Assembly (NCBI GenBank): GCA_945831585.1 | Contig: CAMACY010000005.1 | Span: 1-63,528, forward strand | Source of the DNA: an uncultured bacterium | GTDB taxonomy: Bacteria > Verrucomicrobiota > Verrucomicrobiia > Verrucomicrobiales > Akkermansiaceae | Length of the DNA stretch: 63,528 nt | Direction of reading: 5' to 3' | Shown here: positions 7,113-15,548 of the stretch, in pieces | How the letters are laid out: the number at the start of each line of letters is the position of its first letter | Position numbering within the stretch: position 1 is the stretch's first letter | Translations under genes and position numbers: made by a program | The notes under the pieces: generated by a model | Seen by the model: the letters and a program-made list of their open reading frames with translations, nothing else | Databases searched by the model: none | What the model was told of the DNA's origin: nothing

Positions 7113-9239
7113 TTACGGTTCATTCGTGCTCAGGTGCTCGCGCAGGAATTGCTCCAAGCTGTCGGCCGTGAGCAGCTCGGGCGTGAGGCTCGGCTCGGCA
7201 TCGGGCAAATAGAGCGCGTTGACCGGCACATTGCTGCGGCGCAGCCGGCGGAGCTCGGCCGCAATGCTTGGGCTGGGCGCGGTCATGTCCGCACGCATGA
7301 GCACGACGTGGTGACGGCGCAGTAGGGCATAGACCGCATCGCTGTAGGCCACTTTCTTGTTGTATTGGCAGGTGGCGCACCACTGGGCGGTGAAGTCCAC
7401 AAAGATGGGCGAGCCCTCCTCCAGCGCGGCCTCCATGGCGGCGGGGCTCCACTCCTGCCAGTCGCTGTGCGGTTGGGGTCGGGAGAGGGTAAGCCCCGCC
7501 GCCAGCAGCAGCAGTACGGCGATGCCGCCGGTGATGCGGGCGGCGCGGCTGCGGTAGGGCGGGCACCAACGCCCGTAGACCCACGCTGCGGCGGCCACCA
7601 GCACCATGCCTACCATGATCCACGGCCCCTGCGCGACATCGGCAAATTGCAGGTAGACGAAGAGGAACCAGGCTGCCGCTGCGTACATCAGGAAGGAAAG
7701 CGCCAGCTTGAGCGATTCCATCCACTCGCCGGGGCGGGGCAGGCGTGCCACCAGACTCGGGAAGCATCCCAGCACGAGGTAGGGCAGGGCGAGCCCCAAC
7801 GCCATGGCCGTGAGCGCCGTCACCATGCCCGCCGCCGGCAGCGCCAGAGCCAGCGGCATGGTGCTGCCCAGGAAAGGCGCGCTGCACGGTGTGGCCACCA
7901 CGGTGATGAGCAGCCCCTGGAAGAACGAGCCCGCGAGCCCGCCACGAGATTGCAGCCCCTGACCAGCGGCGGTGGCGCTCAGCCCGATTTCAAAAACCCC
8001 GCTCATGCTCAGCGCGAGCAGCAGCAGCAGCAGCGTGATGCCGTAGACTACCCAGGCATTTTGCATCCAGAGCGCCCAGCTGCGTGTGGCGGGGTCGGTG
8101 AGCAGCAGCAGCGCGACCGCGATCGCCCAGAACGACAGAAGAATGCCCCCGGCAAATACGAGGGAGTGCGCTACTACCTTGCGGCGGCTCCCTCCGCCGA
8201 GCTTGACAAAGCTCATGACCTTGAGCCCGATGACCGGGAACACGCAAGGCATGAGGTTGAGAATGAGCCCGCCGAGGAAGAGCGAGCCGCAGATAGCCGC
8301 CAAACGACCCATGCTGAGCTCCGAGCTGTTGCTGCTCGCGGCAATGGTGTCGCTCCGGAGGGTGGGGGCGACGGTCACGCGGCTGTGCCCGCCCTCCCAG
8401 GTGAGCAGCCCGCGCAGCTCGGGCAGGGGGGTGCCGGGTGCTGTGGCTTCAGCCGGAAGGGGGGTGAGAGGATTGTCGCCTTTGTTGCGCGGCAGGCTCA
8501 GGGTGTAGCCGCCCGCGCCATCGGCGTTTAGCTGCTGCTCGGCGGCGGGGTCGATGCTGTTGTCATCGGAGAAGAAATAGGCGTGTTGCAGCCCCTGCGG
8601 CGCGCCGGTGAAATGAAGCGTGACGCTGCTGCCGTCCGCCGCCTGCTCCGCCGTGCAGCTCAGGGGGGTATCGCCCAGCAGCTCCACGCGCTGCTGCTGC
8701 TGCGCCCAAGCGGGGTTGGGCGCGCCGTCCCCGGCAGCGAGCTGCAGCTCGGCCGTAACTGTCTCGGGCGGCAGGCAGCCCTCCTCGGAGCAGAGCTGCG
8801 CCGTCCCGCTCAGGCGGAACGTCGCCTCCTCGGGCGCCTCGGCGGTGGGGGTCAGTTCCCACACAATCAGCGGGGCGTCATAAATGTAGGCAGTGCCGAT
8901 GGCCGATTGCTCGCGGGTGGGCACCTGCCAGAAAGGGCCGCGCAGCTTGAAGCCTTGCGGCGCCTCCAGTTGCGCCGTCATTGCCTCGCCGACGGTGGCG
9001 GGGTTGCGGTAGTAGGCGTGCCAGCCCTGCTGCGCCTGCACCTGCAGCGCCACGCAGAACGGAGCGCCGCCCACTCGGTAGCTCTGCACGGAGGCGAGCG
9101 CCCCGGCGGAGAGATGCGCCGGGGGCGCGGCTGTCTCCGCCGCCACCGGCGGGTTTCCCCAATCCAACAGCATCGCATCCTGCGCCGCTGCCGTCAGCAG
9201 CAGACCCGCCATCACCCCACAAGCAATTTTCCTGAACAT
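7113..9239 (-). CDS. thiol:disulfide interchange protein, DsbD family
   Basis: The 708-residue protein passes electrons from cytosolic thioredoxin across the inner membrane to periplasmic thiol substrates. The start MFRKIACG opens a signal peptide. A periplasmic beta domain of about 280 residues follows, then eight or so membrane helices. These carry the two redox cysteines in LMPCVFPVIGLK and VATPCSAPFLGS. A C-terminal thioredoxin domain (about residue 600 on) has the active site WCATC and a cis-Pro NVPVNALYLPD. All key cysteines are present. The promoter at 9247-9275 ends 7 nt before the ATG. It is adjacent to other periplasmic maintenance genes. Confidence 0.9.
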   Translation of the reverse strand: MFRKIACGVMAGLLLTAAAQDAMLLDWGNPPVAAETAAPPAHLSAGALASVQSYRVGGAPFCVALQVQAQQGWHAYYRNPATVGEAMTAQLEAPQGFKLRGPFWQVPTREQSAIGTAYIYDAPLIVWELTPTAEAPEEATFRLSGTAQLCSEEGCLPPETVTAELQLAAGDGAPNPAWAQQQQRVELLGDTPLSCTAEQAADGSSVTLHFTGAPQGLQHAYFFSDDNSIDPAAEQQLNADGAGGYTLSLPRNKGDNPLTPLPAEATAPGTPLPELRGLLTWEGGHSRVTVAPTLRSDTIAASSNSSELSMGRLAAICGSLFLGGLILNLMPCVFPVIGLKVMSFVKLGGGSRRKVVAHSLVFAGGILLSFWAIAVALLLLTDPATRSWALWMQNAWVVYGITLLLLLLALSMSGVFEIGLSATAAGQGLQSRGGLAGSFFQGLLITVVATPCSAPFLGSTMPLALALPAAGMVTALTAMALGLALPYLVLGCFPSLVARLPRPGEWMESLKLALSFLMYAAAAWFLFVYLQFADVAQGPWIMVGMVLVAAAAWVYGRWCPPYRSRAARITGGIAVLLLLAAGLTLSRPQPHSDWQEWSPAAMEAALEEGSPIFVDFTAQWCATCQYNKKVAYSDAVYALLRRHHVVLMRADMTAPSPSIAAELRRLRRSNVPVNALYLPDAEPSLTPELLTADSLEQFLREHLSTNEP

Positions 9240-9246
9240 GGCTCCC

Positions 9247-9275
9247 AGCGTACCACATTCCACCTGTGTCTGCAA
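9247..9275 (-). promoter_or_regulatory. promoter of dsbD-like gene
   Basis: TTGCAG (9275-9270), a 17-bp spacer and TACGCT (9252-9247); 7 nt to the ATG. Confidence 0.55.
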
Positions 9276-9356
9276 GGAGTTTCCGAAACAGGATCAGGGC
9301 AAACGCATGGGCGCATTCAAATCCGCTGGTGCGGGAGAAGCATGCCGACTGCCCGC

Positions 9357-9932
9357 TCAGCGCGTCAGCTCCTCGCAGAAGTGGCGGGCGAGGGCGGCGG
9401 TGGCGGGGGGCATCCAGCCTTCGGGCAGGGGGAGGTGTTGGCGCAGGCAGCGGCGCAGCTCGGTGGCGGATTCCGGGAGGGCTAGGGGAATCATGGTGCT
9501 GCGGTAGCCCGCGCGGGGCTGCGCGGGTTCGCCGCGGTGGCAGACGATGAAGTGCAGCTGCTCCGCCAGGTAGTCGGGGCGCGCCCAGCGGTGCAGGGCG
9601 CTCCATTGGTCGGTGCCTAGCAGCCAGTAGAGCTCGGCGTCGGGGTAGTGGCGGCGGTAGAGCTCGACCAGGCGCCAGCTCCAGCTGGGCGGGGGCAGGC
9701 GCAGGTCGTCCTCGCTGATGCGGATGTGCGCCATGCCCGCCGTGGCGCTGCGCAGCAGCGCGAGGCGTTGTTCCGCGCGGAAGAGAAAGGCGTTGTCGGG
9801 TTTGAAGGGGGATTCCGCTGTCGGGAGAAAATGCAGCTCGTCGAGCCCACAGCGGAGAATGGCCTCCTGCGCCATGGTCACATGCCCGTTGTGCACGGGA
9901 TCAAAGGAGCCGCCGAAGAGACAGAGTTTCAC
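9357..9932 (-). CDS. nadD: nicotinate-nucleotide adenylyltransferase
   Basis: NadD adenylates nicotinate mononucleotide in NAD synthesis. From the GTG at 9932 the protein has 191 residues and starts MKLCLFGGSFDPVHNGH, the nucleotidyltransferase signature with its HxGH motif (residues 14-17). Other family segments are the ISEDDLRLPPPSWS strand, the LLGTDQW motif and SATELR in place of the usual SSTxIR. Choosing the GTG puts the catalytic motif at the very N-terminus, as in the family; the upstream extension of the frame is Arg-rich shadow. It lies 59 bp after the M23 gene and 2 kb from nadE. Confidence 0.9.
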   Translation of the reverse strand: MKLCLFGGSFDPVHNGHVTMAQEAILRCGLDELHFLPTAESPFKPDNAFLFRAEQRLALLRSATAGMAHIRISEDDLRLPPPSWSWRLVELYRRHYPDAELYWLLGTDQWSALHRWARPDYLAEQLHFIVCHRGEPAQPRAGYRSTMIPLALPESATELRRCLRQHLPLPEGWMPPATAALARHFCEELTR

Positions 9933-9991
9933 TGCGTGCAGGGGGGAGGCCGGGAGACTGGATGCTCGCGGGAAAGCTGACAGAGAAAGTG

Positions 9992-10678
9992 TTACAAGCC
10001 CTCGGTGTCCTTGTAGGGCAGGAAACCGCCGATGGGCAGTTTGACCATCTTTTGCTCGGGGGTGAGCTTGCGGTAGTGCTTGATAAAATCCGTCAGGTTG
10101 CCGTAGTTGCCGGGTTTCTTGGGGATGTTTTGGTGGCCGCAGTTGGCCAGCACGTTGAAGTGCAGCTCGGCATGGAGATGCGCGGGGAACATGCCGTTGT
10201 TGGTGCCGATGGTGCCGATTTGCTGCCCGCGCCCCACCAGCTGCCCCAGTTGCACGTCGATGCGGTCGAGGTGGGCGTAGAGGGTCTGGCAGCAGAGCAC
10301 CTTGCCCGTCTTGGGCTCGCGGAAAGCGTGGCGCACGATGACCACCTTGCCCCAGCGCCCGCGCGCATCGGCGGCGTAGGTGACCAGCCCGATGCCGATG
10401 GCATAGACGGGGTCGCCGAGGTCGGAGTTGCCGCCGGCGTTGCCGTTCCAGTCCTCGCCGAGGTGTCGGGGGGTGGCCAGGCGCAGACCGCGCGATTTGT
10501 AATAGCCGTCGCCGTTGGGGCGCCCGACGGGGAAGTCGAAGCCGTCGGCCAGCGGCACGAAGGCCCACTTGCCATCCGCTGTTTTCTTGGCCATGACGGT
10601 GGGGGCGGATTGGGCTTGCGGCACCGCCAGCGCGAGCAGTAAGAGCACAGAAAACAAAAGTCGGTACAGGCGCGTCAT
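9992..10678 (-). CDS. secreted M23-family (LytM) metallopeptidase
   Basis: The 228-residue product has a Sec signal (MTRLYRLLFSVLLLLALAVPQAQSA). A compact M23 domain follows, which cleaves peptidoglycan cross-bridges or acts as an amidase activator. Zinc ligands are visible as the His/Asp of RHLGEDWN and the H-x-H of PAHLHAELH, with a catalytic His in LYAHLDRI. No coiled coil or SH3 domain is seen. The promoter at 10686-10714 lies 7 nt before the ATG. The order M23-nadD may be a two-gene unit. Confidence 0.85.
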   Translation of the reverse strand: MTRLYRLLFSVLLLLALAVPQAQSAPTVMAKKTADGKWAFVPLADGFDFPVGRPNGDGYYKSRGLRLATPRHLGEDWNGNAGGNSDLGDPVYAIGIGLVTYAADARGRWGKVVIVRHAFREPKTGKVLCCQTLYAHLDRIDVQLGQLVGRGQQIGTIGTNNGMFPAHLHAELHFNVLANCGHQNIPKKPGNYGNLTDFIKHYRKLTPEQKMVKLPIGGFLPYKDTEGL

Positions 10679-10685
10679 GCCTGCT

Positions 10686-10714
10686 AGCCTACCAAAACAG
10701 CCGGGGAAAATCAA
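10686..10714 (-). promoter_or_regulatory. promoter of M23 peptidase gene
   Basis: TTGATT (10714-10709), a 17-bp spacer and TAGGCT (10691-10686); 7 nt to the ATG. Confidence 0.55.
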
Positions 10715-10754
10715 GCACCAATGCGCGTGCAGACGCGCTCGCTTCGCGCGCGCT

Positions 10755-11693
10755 TTAGGGTTGCGGTTTGGTGTCGAGCAGCTTCTGCATGTGCTCCCGA
10801 TTGGCGCGCAGCCGGGGCGCCATGCGCGATTGTGGCGCGGCGTCGATGGCGCGCGTCGTGTAGTCGATGCTCTGCGGCAAATCACGCAGCAGGGCGTAGC
10901 CGTCGGCCATGCAGGAGTAGCAGGCCTGCGCCACCTCGGGGTGCAGATCGGGCGTTTGCAGAAACTCGCGGCAGCGCTGCAGCGAGTCCTCCAGCTCCGC
11001 CGTGCTCAGCTTGCCCGCGAAGCTCGCGCTCAGCTCTTCAAAGGCTTGCATTTGCTGCGGATAGAGCAGCTCGCGGCGGCAGCGGGCGGCTATGCCGGTG
11101 TTGTCCTGCGGGTCGGCAGCAGCGATGGCGGCTAGGATGTCGGGGTATTTGTCGCGGCAGACTTCGGGCAGGGCATTGAGCCCTGCGACGAGGCTGCGGG
11201 CGCGCTCCTCGCCGCTCTGCTGCTCTGCGGCGGCAAAGGCGGCATCGCGGGCGGCACGTGCCTGCTCGGCCTCGGCCAGGCGGGCGGCGTACTCGGTCGG
11301 GCTGTCGGCGGTGCCGAGCAGCACGCCGTAGGGGTGCCCCTGCGCATCGAGTACGACGACGGTGGGCAGACCTTGGATGCGGTAGTCGCGCAGCAGTTGG
11401 CTGCGGCGCTCGCGTTCGGTGGCCGGGATGGCGTTGATGGCTTCGGGCTTGCGGGGGAAGTCGAGGGTGACGATGCCGTAGCGCCCGCCCGTGGCGGCGT
11501 CAAGCTCCTCGGTGGAGAGGATGCGGGTGTCGAGGTGGATGCAGGCGGGGCACCAGTCGCTGCCGGTGAAGTCGAGCAGCACGCTGCCCTGCCGGGCGGC
11601 TGCGGCGGCGAGCGCAGAGGCCGTGTCGGGGTAGTGGGGCAGGGCGGCAGCGGCGAGACCGCTCAGCAGAACGAGTAGGAACGTGGCTTTCAT
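10755..11693 (-). CDS. secreted thioredoxin-fold protein
   Basis: The 312-residue protein has a signal peptide (MKATFLLVLLSGLAAAALP). Its thioredoxin-like domain reads LLDFTGSDWCPACIHLD with the redox pair C48-P-A-C51, and a cis-Pro segment RIQGLPTVVVLD near residue 125. The remaining C-terminal 170 residues are Ala/Glu-rich helices resembling TPR-type repeats (SIDYTTRAIDAAPQS). It probably reduces or isomerises envelope disulfides and may receive electrons from the nearby DsbD. It lies 37 bp behind nadE and likely shares its transcript. Confidence 0.8.
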   Translation of the reverse strand: MKATFLLVLLSGLAAAALPHYPDTASALAAAAARQGSVLLDFTGSDWCPACIHLDTRILSTEELDAATGGRYGIVTLDFPRKPEAINAIPATERERRSQLLRDYRIQGLPTVVVLDAQGHPYGVLLGTADSPTEYAARLAEAEQARAARDAAFAAAEQQSGEERARSLVAGLNALPEVCRDKYPDILAAIAAADPQDNTGIAARCRRELLYPQQMQAFEELSASFAGKLSTAELEDSLQRCREFLQTPDLHPEVAQACYSCMADGYALLRDLPQSIDYTTRAIDAAPQSRMAPRLRANREHMQKLLDTKPQP

Positions 11694-11730
11694 GGTGCTT
11701 GTTGAACGAACGATGAGAGACGGGAGCCAA

Positions 11731-13647
11731 TCAGTGCTGCCAGATGGCGGCGCAGGCGTCGGAGGGCATGCGCCAGTCGCCGCGCGGGGAGAGGGCGATG
11801 GTGCCGACCTTGGGGCCGTCGGGGATGCAGCTGCGTTTGAACTGCTGGGTGAAGAAGCGGCGGATGAAGGTTTGCAGGGTGCGGGTGATGAGCTCTTCGG
11901 TGTATTCCTCGCGGAAGGCGAGCAGGGCGAGGGTGCGCAGTTTTTCGGGGGAGGCGCCGTACTTGATGAAGTGGTAGAGGAAGAAGTCGTGCAGGTCGTA
12001 GGGGCCGAGGATGTCCTCGGTCTTTTGGTCGATGCTGCCGTCCTCGGCGGGGGGGAGCAGCTCGGGGCTCACGGGGGTGTCGATGATGTCCTGCAGCACG
12101 GCGGCCATCTCGGGCTCGCTCTGCTGCGCTACATGGTGAATCAGGCAGCGGATGAGGGTTTTGGGGATGGAGCAGTTGACGGCGTACATGCTCATGTGGT
12201 CGCCGTTGTAGGTGGACCAGCCCAGCGCGATTTCCGAGAGGTCGCCCGTGCCCACGACCATGCCGCCGGTCTTGTTGGCGAGATTCATGAGAATCTTGGT
12301 GCGTTCGCGCGCCTGCACGTTTTCGTAGGTGTTGGTGCGCAGGGAGGGGTCGAAGTCCAAATCCCTAAAGTGTAGCAGGCAGGCTTCGCGGATGTTCACC
12401 TCTTTGGTGGTGACGCCCAGCAGCTCCATCATGCGGCAGGCGTTGGCATAGGTGCGCCCCGTGGTGCCGAATCCGGGCATGGTGACGGCCAGGATGGTGC
12501 TCATGGGCAGTTGGAGTAGGCGGCAGGCGCGCGCGCAGACGATGAGCGCCAGCGTGCTGTCCAGCCCGCCGGATACGCCGATGACGAGGGTGGCGGAGCG
12601 GGTGTGCTCCAGCCGCTTGGCGAGCCCCGCCGCTTGGATGTTGAGGATGTCCTCGCAGCGCTCGGCTTCCTCTGCCGGGGTGGGCAGGAAGGGGCGCGCG
12701 GGCAGGTGGGCATAGCGCAGATCGCAGGGGGCTTTCAGCTCGCGCAGGGCGATGCGCCGCGCGGGCGGAAGCGCCGCATCCGCGCGGCTGTCGTTGAAGG
12801 AGCTCTCGCTCATCCGCGCGGCGCCCAGGCGGGCGCAGTCCACATCGGCGTAAATCAGCCCGCCGCCCATGGCAAAGCGCGTGTTCTCGGCCGCCAAGCG
12901 CCCGTTGTCGGCGATAAGGGCGTGTCCGCTGTAGACGACATCCTGCGAGCTCTCGCCGGGGCCGACGGAGGAGAAGACGTAGGCGGCGAGGCAGCGCGCG
13001 CTCTGCTGCGCTACCAGCGCGCGGCGATAGGGGGCTTTGCCCGCCAGCTCATCGCTGGCCGAGGGGTTGAGGATGACGCGCGCCCCTTGCAGCGCCAGCC
13101 GACAGCTGGGGGGGGAGACGCTCCACAAATCCTCGCAGATTTCGATGCCGAAGCAGAGTTCGTCGCGGTCGGCAAAGAGCAGGTCGGTGCCGATGGGTAC
13201 CTCGCCGAAGCCGGGCAGCTCCACACTGCGCACGCTCAGCTCGCGGGCGGGGCGGAATTGGCGCTGCTCGTAGAACTCGCGGTAGTTGGGCAGGATGCTT
13301 TTGGGCACCAGCCCCAGCACCTGCCCGCGGTGCAGCACCGCCGCCACGTTGAAGAGTGCATCTTGCACTGCCAGCGGCAGGTTGACGATGGTGACCGGCT
13401 CCAGCCCGGCGGTTTCGGTGGCCAGTGTGGCGAGCCCGCGCAGGGCTGCTTGTTGCAGCGTGGGCTGGAAGAAGAGGTCGCCGCAGCTGTAGCCCGTCAG
13501 GCACATCTCGGGGAACAGAACGACATGCGCGTTCTCGGCGGCGGCGCTCCGCACGCAATCGACCACGCTGCGCGTGTTGAAATCGACATCGGCCACGCGC
13601 ACGGCGGGCGTGGCTGCGGCCAGACGGTAGAAACCGAAGGTGCTCAT
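11731..13647 (-). CDS. nadE: glutamine-dependent NAD+ synthetase
   Basis: The enzyme converts deamido-NAD to NAD using glutamine. The 638 residues fit the long two-domain form. The N-terminal nitrilase-type glutaminase has E47 in VLFPEMCLTGY, Lys in LVPKSILPNYREFYE and Cys in FGIEICEDLW. The C-terminal ATP-pyrophosphatase domain carries the P-loop VSGGLDSTLALIV and a later VVGTGDLSEIALGWST. All catalytic residues are intact. The promoter at 13655-13683 ends 7 nt before the ATG. The next gene is the thioredoxin-fold protein. Confidence 0.95.
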   Translation of the reverse strand: MSTFGFYRLAAATPAVRVADVDFNTRSVVDCVRSAAAENAHVVLFPEMCLTGYSCGDLFFQPTLQQAALRGLATLATETAGLEPVTIVNLPLAVQDALFNVAAVLHRGQVLGLVPKSILPNYREFYEQRQFRPARELSVRSVELPGFGEVPIGTDLLFADRDELCFGIEICEDLWSVSPPSCRLALQGARVILNPSASDELAGKAPYRRALVAQQSARCLAAYVFSSVGPGESSQDVVYSGHALIADNGRLAAENTRFAMGGGLIYADVDCARLGAARMSESSFNDSRADAALPPARRIALRELKAPCDLRYAHLPARPFLPTPAEEAERCEDILNIQAAGLAKRLEHTRSATLVIGVSGGLDSTLALIVCARACRLLQLPMSTILAVTMPGFGTTGRTYANACRMMELLGVTTKEVNIREACLLHFRDLDFDPSLRTNTYENVQARERTKILMNLANKTGGMVVGTGDLSEIALGWSTYNGDHMSMYAVNCSIPKTLIRCLIHHVAQQSEPEMAAVLQDIIDTPVSPELLPPAEDGSIDQKTEDILGPYDLHDFFLYHFIKYGASPEKLRTLALLAFREEYTEELITRTLQTFIRRFFTQQFKRSCIPDGPKVGTIALSPRGDWRMPSDACAAIWQH

Positions 13648-13654
13648 CCCCCTT

Positions 13655-13683
13655 ATTCTGCCAAGATTGGGGCGCTAAGTCAA
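13655..13683 (-). promoter_or_regulatory. promoter of nadE
   Basis: TTGACT (13683-13678), a 17-bp spacer and CAGAAT (13660-13655); 7 nt to the ATG. Confidence 0.6.
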
Positions 13684-13714
13684 TCCTGCTGTGTCATGGA
13701 GCGTTGCTTTGCCC

Positions 13715-13743
13715 TTGTCGCCTCTGTTTTTTTGTGCTCTAAT
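13715..13743 (+). promoter_or_regulatory. promoter of MerR-family gene
   Basis: TTGTCG (13715-13720), a 17-bp spacer and TCTAAT (13738-13743). It excludes the upstream ATG at 13696 as a start and places the transcript start at or next to the GTG at 13750. Confidence 0.6.
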
Positions 13744-13749
13744 GGGGGC

Positions 13750-14271
13750 GTGTCGGTGAGATATACAATTTCGGCTTTATCGCGAGAGATGGGGCTGTCT
13801 GTCCACACCCTGCGCTTTTACGAAAAAGAGGGCATTCTCAAGTATGTGGAGCGCACGAAATCGGGTCGACGCATCTATGGTGAGGCGAGCCGCGCGCGCC
13901 TGCTGGCGGTGTTGCTGCTCAAGCAGGCGGGGGTCAGCCTGCCGCATATCAAAGAGTTTCTCGATGCGACGGTGGAGGGCTATTCCACGCTTCCGGAGCG
14001 CATCGCGATGATGGAAAACGAGCGGAACGCCCTGCTGCAGCGTATGGAGGAGCTCAAGCGGGGCTTGGCGATTGCGGATTTTTTCCTGGACGGCGCGCGC
14101 AAGATGCAGCAGGCTGTCGAGCAAGGGGCGGACCCCGAGCAGGCTTTCCCGTTCATGACGCTGAAGGGCGTTTCCGATTTCCCCTTCGAGCGCGACCGCA
14201 GCGGGCGTCTGGAGCCGGGCTTCCCCAGCCAGATTGCCGACGAAGTTTCCCCTGACCTCACGCGCGGATGA
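13750..14271 (+). CDS. MerR-family transcriptional regulator
   Basis: The 173-residue protein begins at GTG 13750 (GTG 13756 is possible). It opens with the MerR winged helix-turn-helix RYTISALSREMGLSVHTLRFYEKEGIL and the wing GRRIYGEAS. A dimerisation helix around residues 80-115 follows, then a short C-terminal part. No Cys cluster for metal sensing is visible, so the inducer is unknown. It resembles small aldehyde/stress-type MerR proteins. Its last 14 bp overlap the end of dxr on the other strand. It is divergent from nadE, with both promoters within 100 bp. Confidence 0.8.
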   Translation: MSVRYTISALSREMGLSVHTLRFYEKEGILKYVERTKSGRRIYGEASRARLLAVLLLKQAGVSLPHIKEFLDATVEGYSTLPERIAMMENERNALLQRMEELKRGLAIADFFLDGARKMQQAVEQGADPEQAFPFMTLKGVSDFPFERDRSGRLEPGFPSQIADEVSPDLTRG

Positions 14272-15421
14272 TGCGCTCGGCCGCCTCGCGCGCCCAGGCA
14301 TCGTCCTCGAGAATGATGGACAGGCTGCCCTTGTAGTCGCGCGGCTTGGCCTGCTCGAACACGCGCTCCACCGTGCGCCAGATGCCGGGGAAGCTCAGGC
14401 GCCCCTCGAAGAAGGCCTGCACGGCCACCTCGTTGGCGGCGTTGAAGATGGCGGGCAGGGTGCCGCCCGTGAGCCCCGCCTGTCGCGCGAGTCGCAGGGC
14501 GGGGAAATCCCCCCAACGCGGAGCCTCGAAGTTCAGCTGCGCCAGCTCCTCCAGCCTCAGCTGCGGCAGGTGGTTCGCCACGCGCTCCGGCCAGGTGACG
14601 GCGTATTGGATGGGGAAGCACATGTCGCTGTGGCTGAGCTGCGCCAGCAGCGAGCCGTCCGCAAACTCCACCAGCGAATGCACAATGCTCTGCGGGTGCA
14701 CCAGCACATCCACCTGCTCCATGGGGATGTCGAAGAGCCAGCGCGCCTCAATCATCTCCAACCCCTTGTTGAAGAGGGTCGCGCAGTCCACGGTAATTTT
14801 GCGTCCCATGCTCCAGGTGGGGTGGCGCAGCGCCTGCTCCGGCGTCACCTTCTCCAGGTCGGCGGTCGGCCAGGTGCGGAAGGGACCTCCGCTGGCGGTC
14901 AGAATGAGCCTGTTGACCTGCGCCGCTGGGCCTCGCTTGCCCTGCAGGCATTGGAAGATGGCGTTGTGCTCGCTGTCGACAGGTAGCACGGCGATGCCGG
15001 CGGCGGCGGCGCGCGCCATGACCACCTCGCCGGCCATCACGAGGATTTCCTTGGAGGCAATGGCCAAATTCTTGCCCGCTTCGATGGCGCGCAGCGTGGG
15101 CTGCAGCCCCGCTGTGCCGATGATGGATACCAGCACCATGTCCGCCTCGGGCAGGGCGGCCAGCTCGCAGAGCCCCTGTGCCCCCGTGAGCAGCTCGGTG
15201 CCGGGCGGCAGCAGCGCGCGCAGCTCGGCGGCCTTGCGCTCGTCGTACAGGCAGACATGGCGCACGCCGAATTCGCGCGCCTGCGCCGCCAGCGCCTCGA
15301 TGCTGCCGTGCGCCGCCAGCCCCACCACCTCCATGCGCTCGGGGAGTTCGCGCGCTACTTTAAGTGCGCTGGTGCCGATGCTGCCGGTGGAGCCCAGGAT
15401 GACGACGCGTCGTTTTCTCAT
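14258..15421 (-). CDS. dxr: 1-deoxy-D-xylulose 5-phosphate reductoisomerase
   Basis: Dxr makes 2-C-methyl-D-erythritol 4-phosphate, the committed step of the MEP isoprenoid pathway. The 387-residue protein has the NADPH-binding start VVILGSTGSIGTSAL and NLAIASKEILVMAGE. The metal/substrate segment is PVDSEHNAIFQCLQG, the mobile loop is LTASGGPFRTWP and the later motif is WSMGRKITVDCATLFNKGLE. Length and motifs are complete. The promoter at 15433-15461 sits 11 nt upstream of the ATG. The gene stands alone and converges on the MerR gene. Confidence 0.95.
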   Translation of the reverse strand: MRKRRVVILGSTGSIGTSALKVARELPERMEVVGLAAHGSIEALAAQAREFGVRHVCLYDERKAAELRALLPPGTELLTGAQGLCELAALPEADMVLVSIIGTAGLQPTLRAIEAGKNLAIASKEILVMAGEVVMARAAAAGIAVLPVDSEHNAIFQCLQGKRGPAAQVNRLILTASGGPFRTWPTADLEKVTPEQALRHPTWSMGRKITVDCATLFNKGLEMIEARWLFDIPMEQVDVLVHPQSIVHSLVEFADGSLLAQLSHSDMCFPIQYAVTWPERVANHLPQLRLEELAQLNFEAPRWGDFPALRLARQAGLTGGTLPAIFNAANEVAVQAFFEGRLSFPGIWRTVERVFEQAKPRDYKGSLSIILEDDAWAREAAERIIRA

Positions 15422-15432
15422 AGCTGCGGTCT

Positions 15433-15461
15433 ATTGTACGATTCGGCAGCCGGAAAGACAA
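15433..15461 (-). promoter_or_regulatory. promoter of dxr
   Basis: TTGTCT (15461-15456), a 17-bp spacer and TACAAT (15438-15433). Confidence 0.6.
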
Positions 15462-15510
15462 TCACAAAATCAGCGCGTCCTTCTCGCCCGTCGCCGCCCG
15501 CCCTTTTGGC

Positions 15511-15539
15511 TTGCCAAACAGGGGGGCGGCGCGTACAAT
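15511..15539 (+). promoter_or_regulatory. promoter of purD
   Basis: TTGCCA (15511-15516), a 17-bp spacer and TACAAT (15534-15539); 9 nt to the ATG. Confidence 0.65.
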
Positions 15540-15548
15540 GAGCCCAAC

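Noticed and set aside
7365..8531. Plus-strand frame opposite the dsbD-like gene
   Set aside because: Extremely Gln/Arg/Ala/Gly-rich, with no signal or domain; it is a shadow of the DsbD coding strand.
12604..13749. Long plus-strand frame continuing into the MerR gene
   Set aside because: The part before 13750 is antisense to nadE and contains no recognisable domain. The merR promoter at 13715-13743 lies inside it, so the protein starts at 13750/13756.
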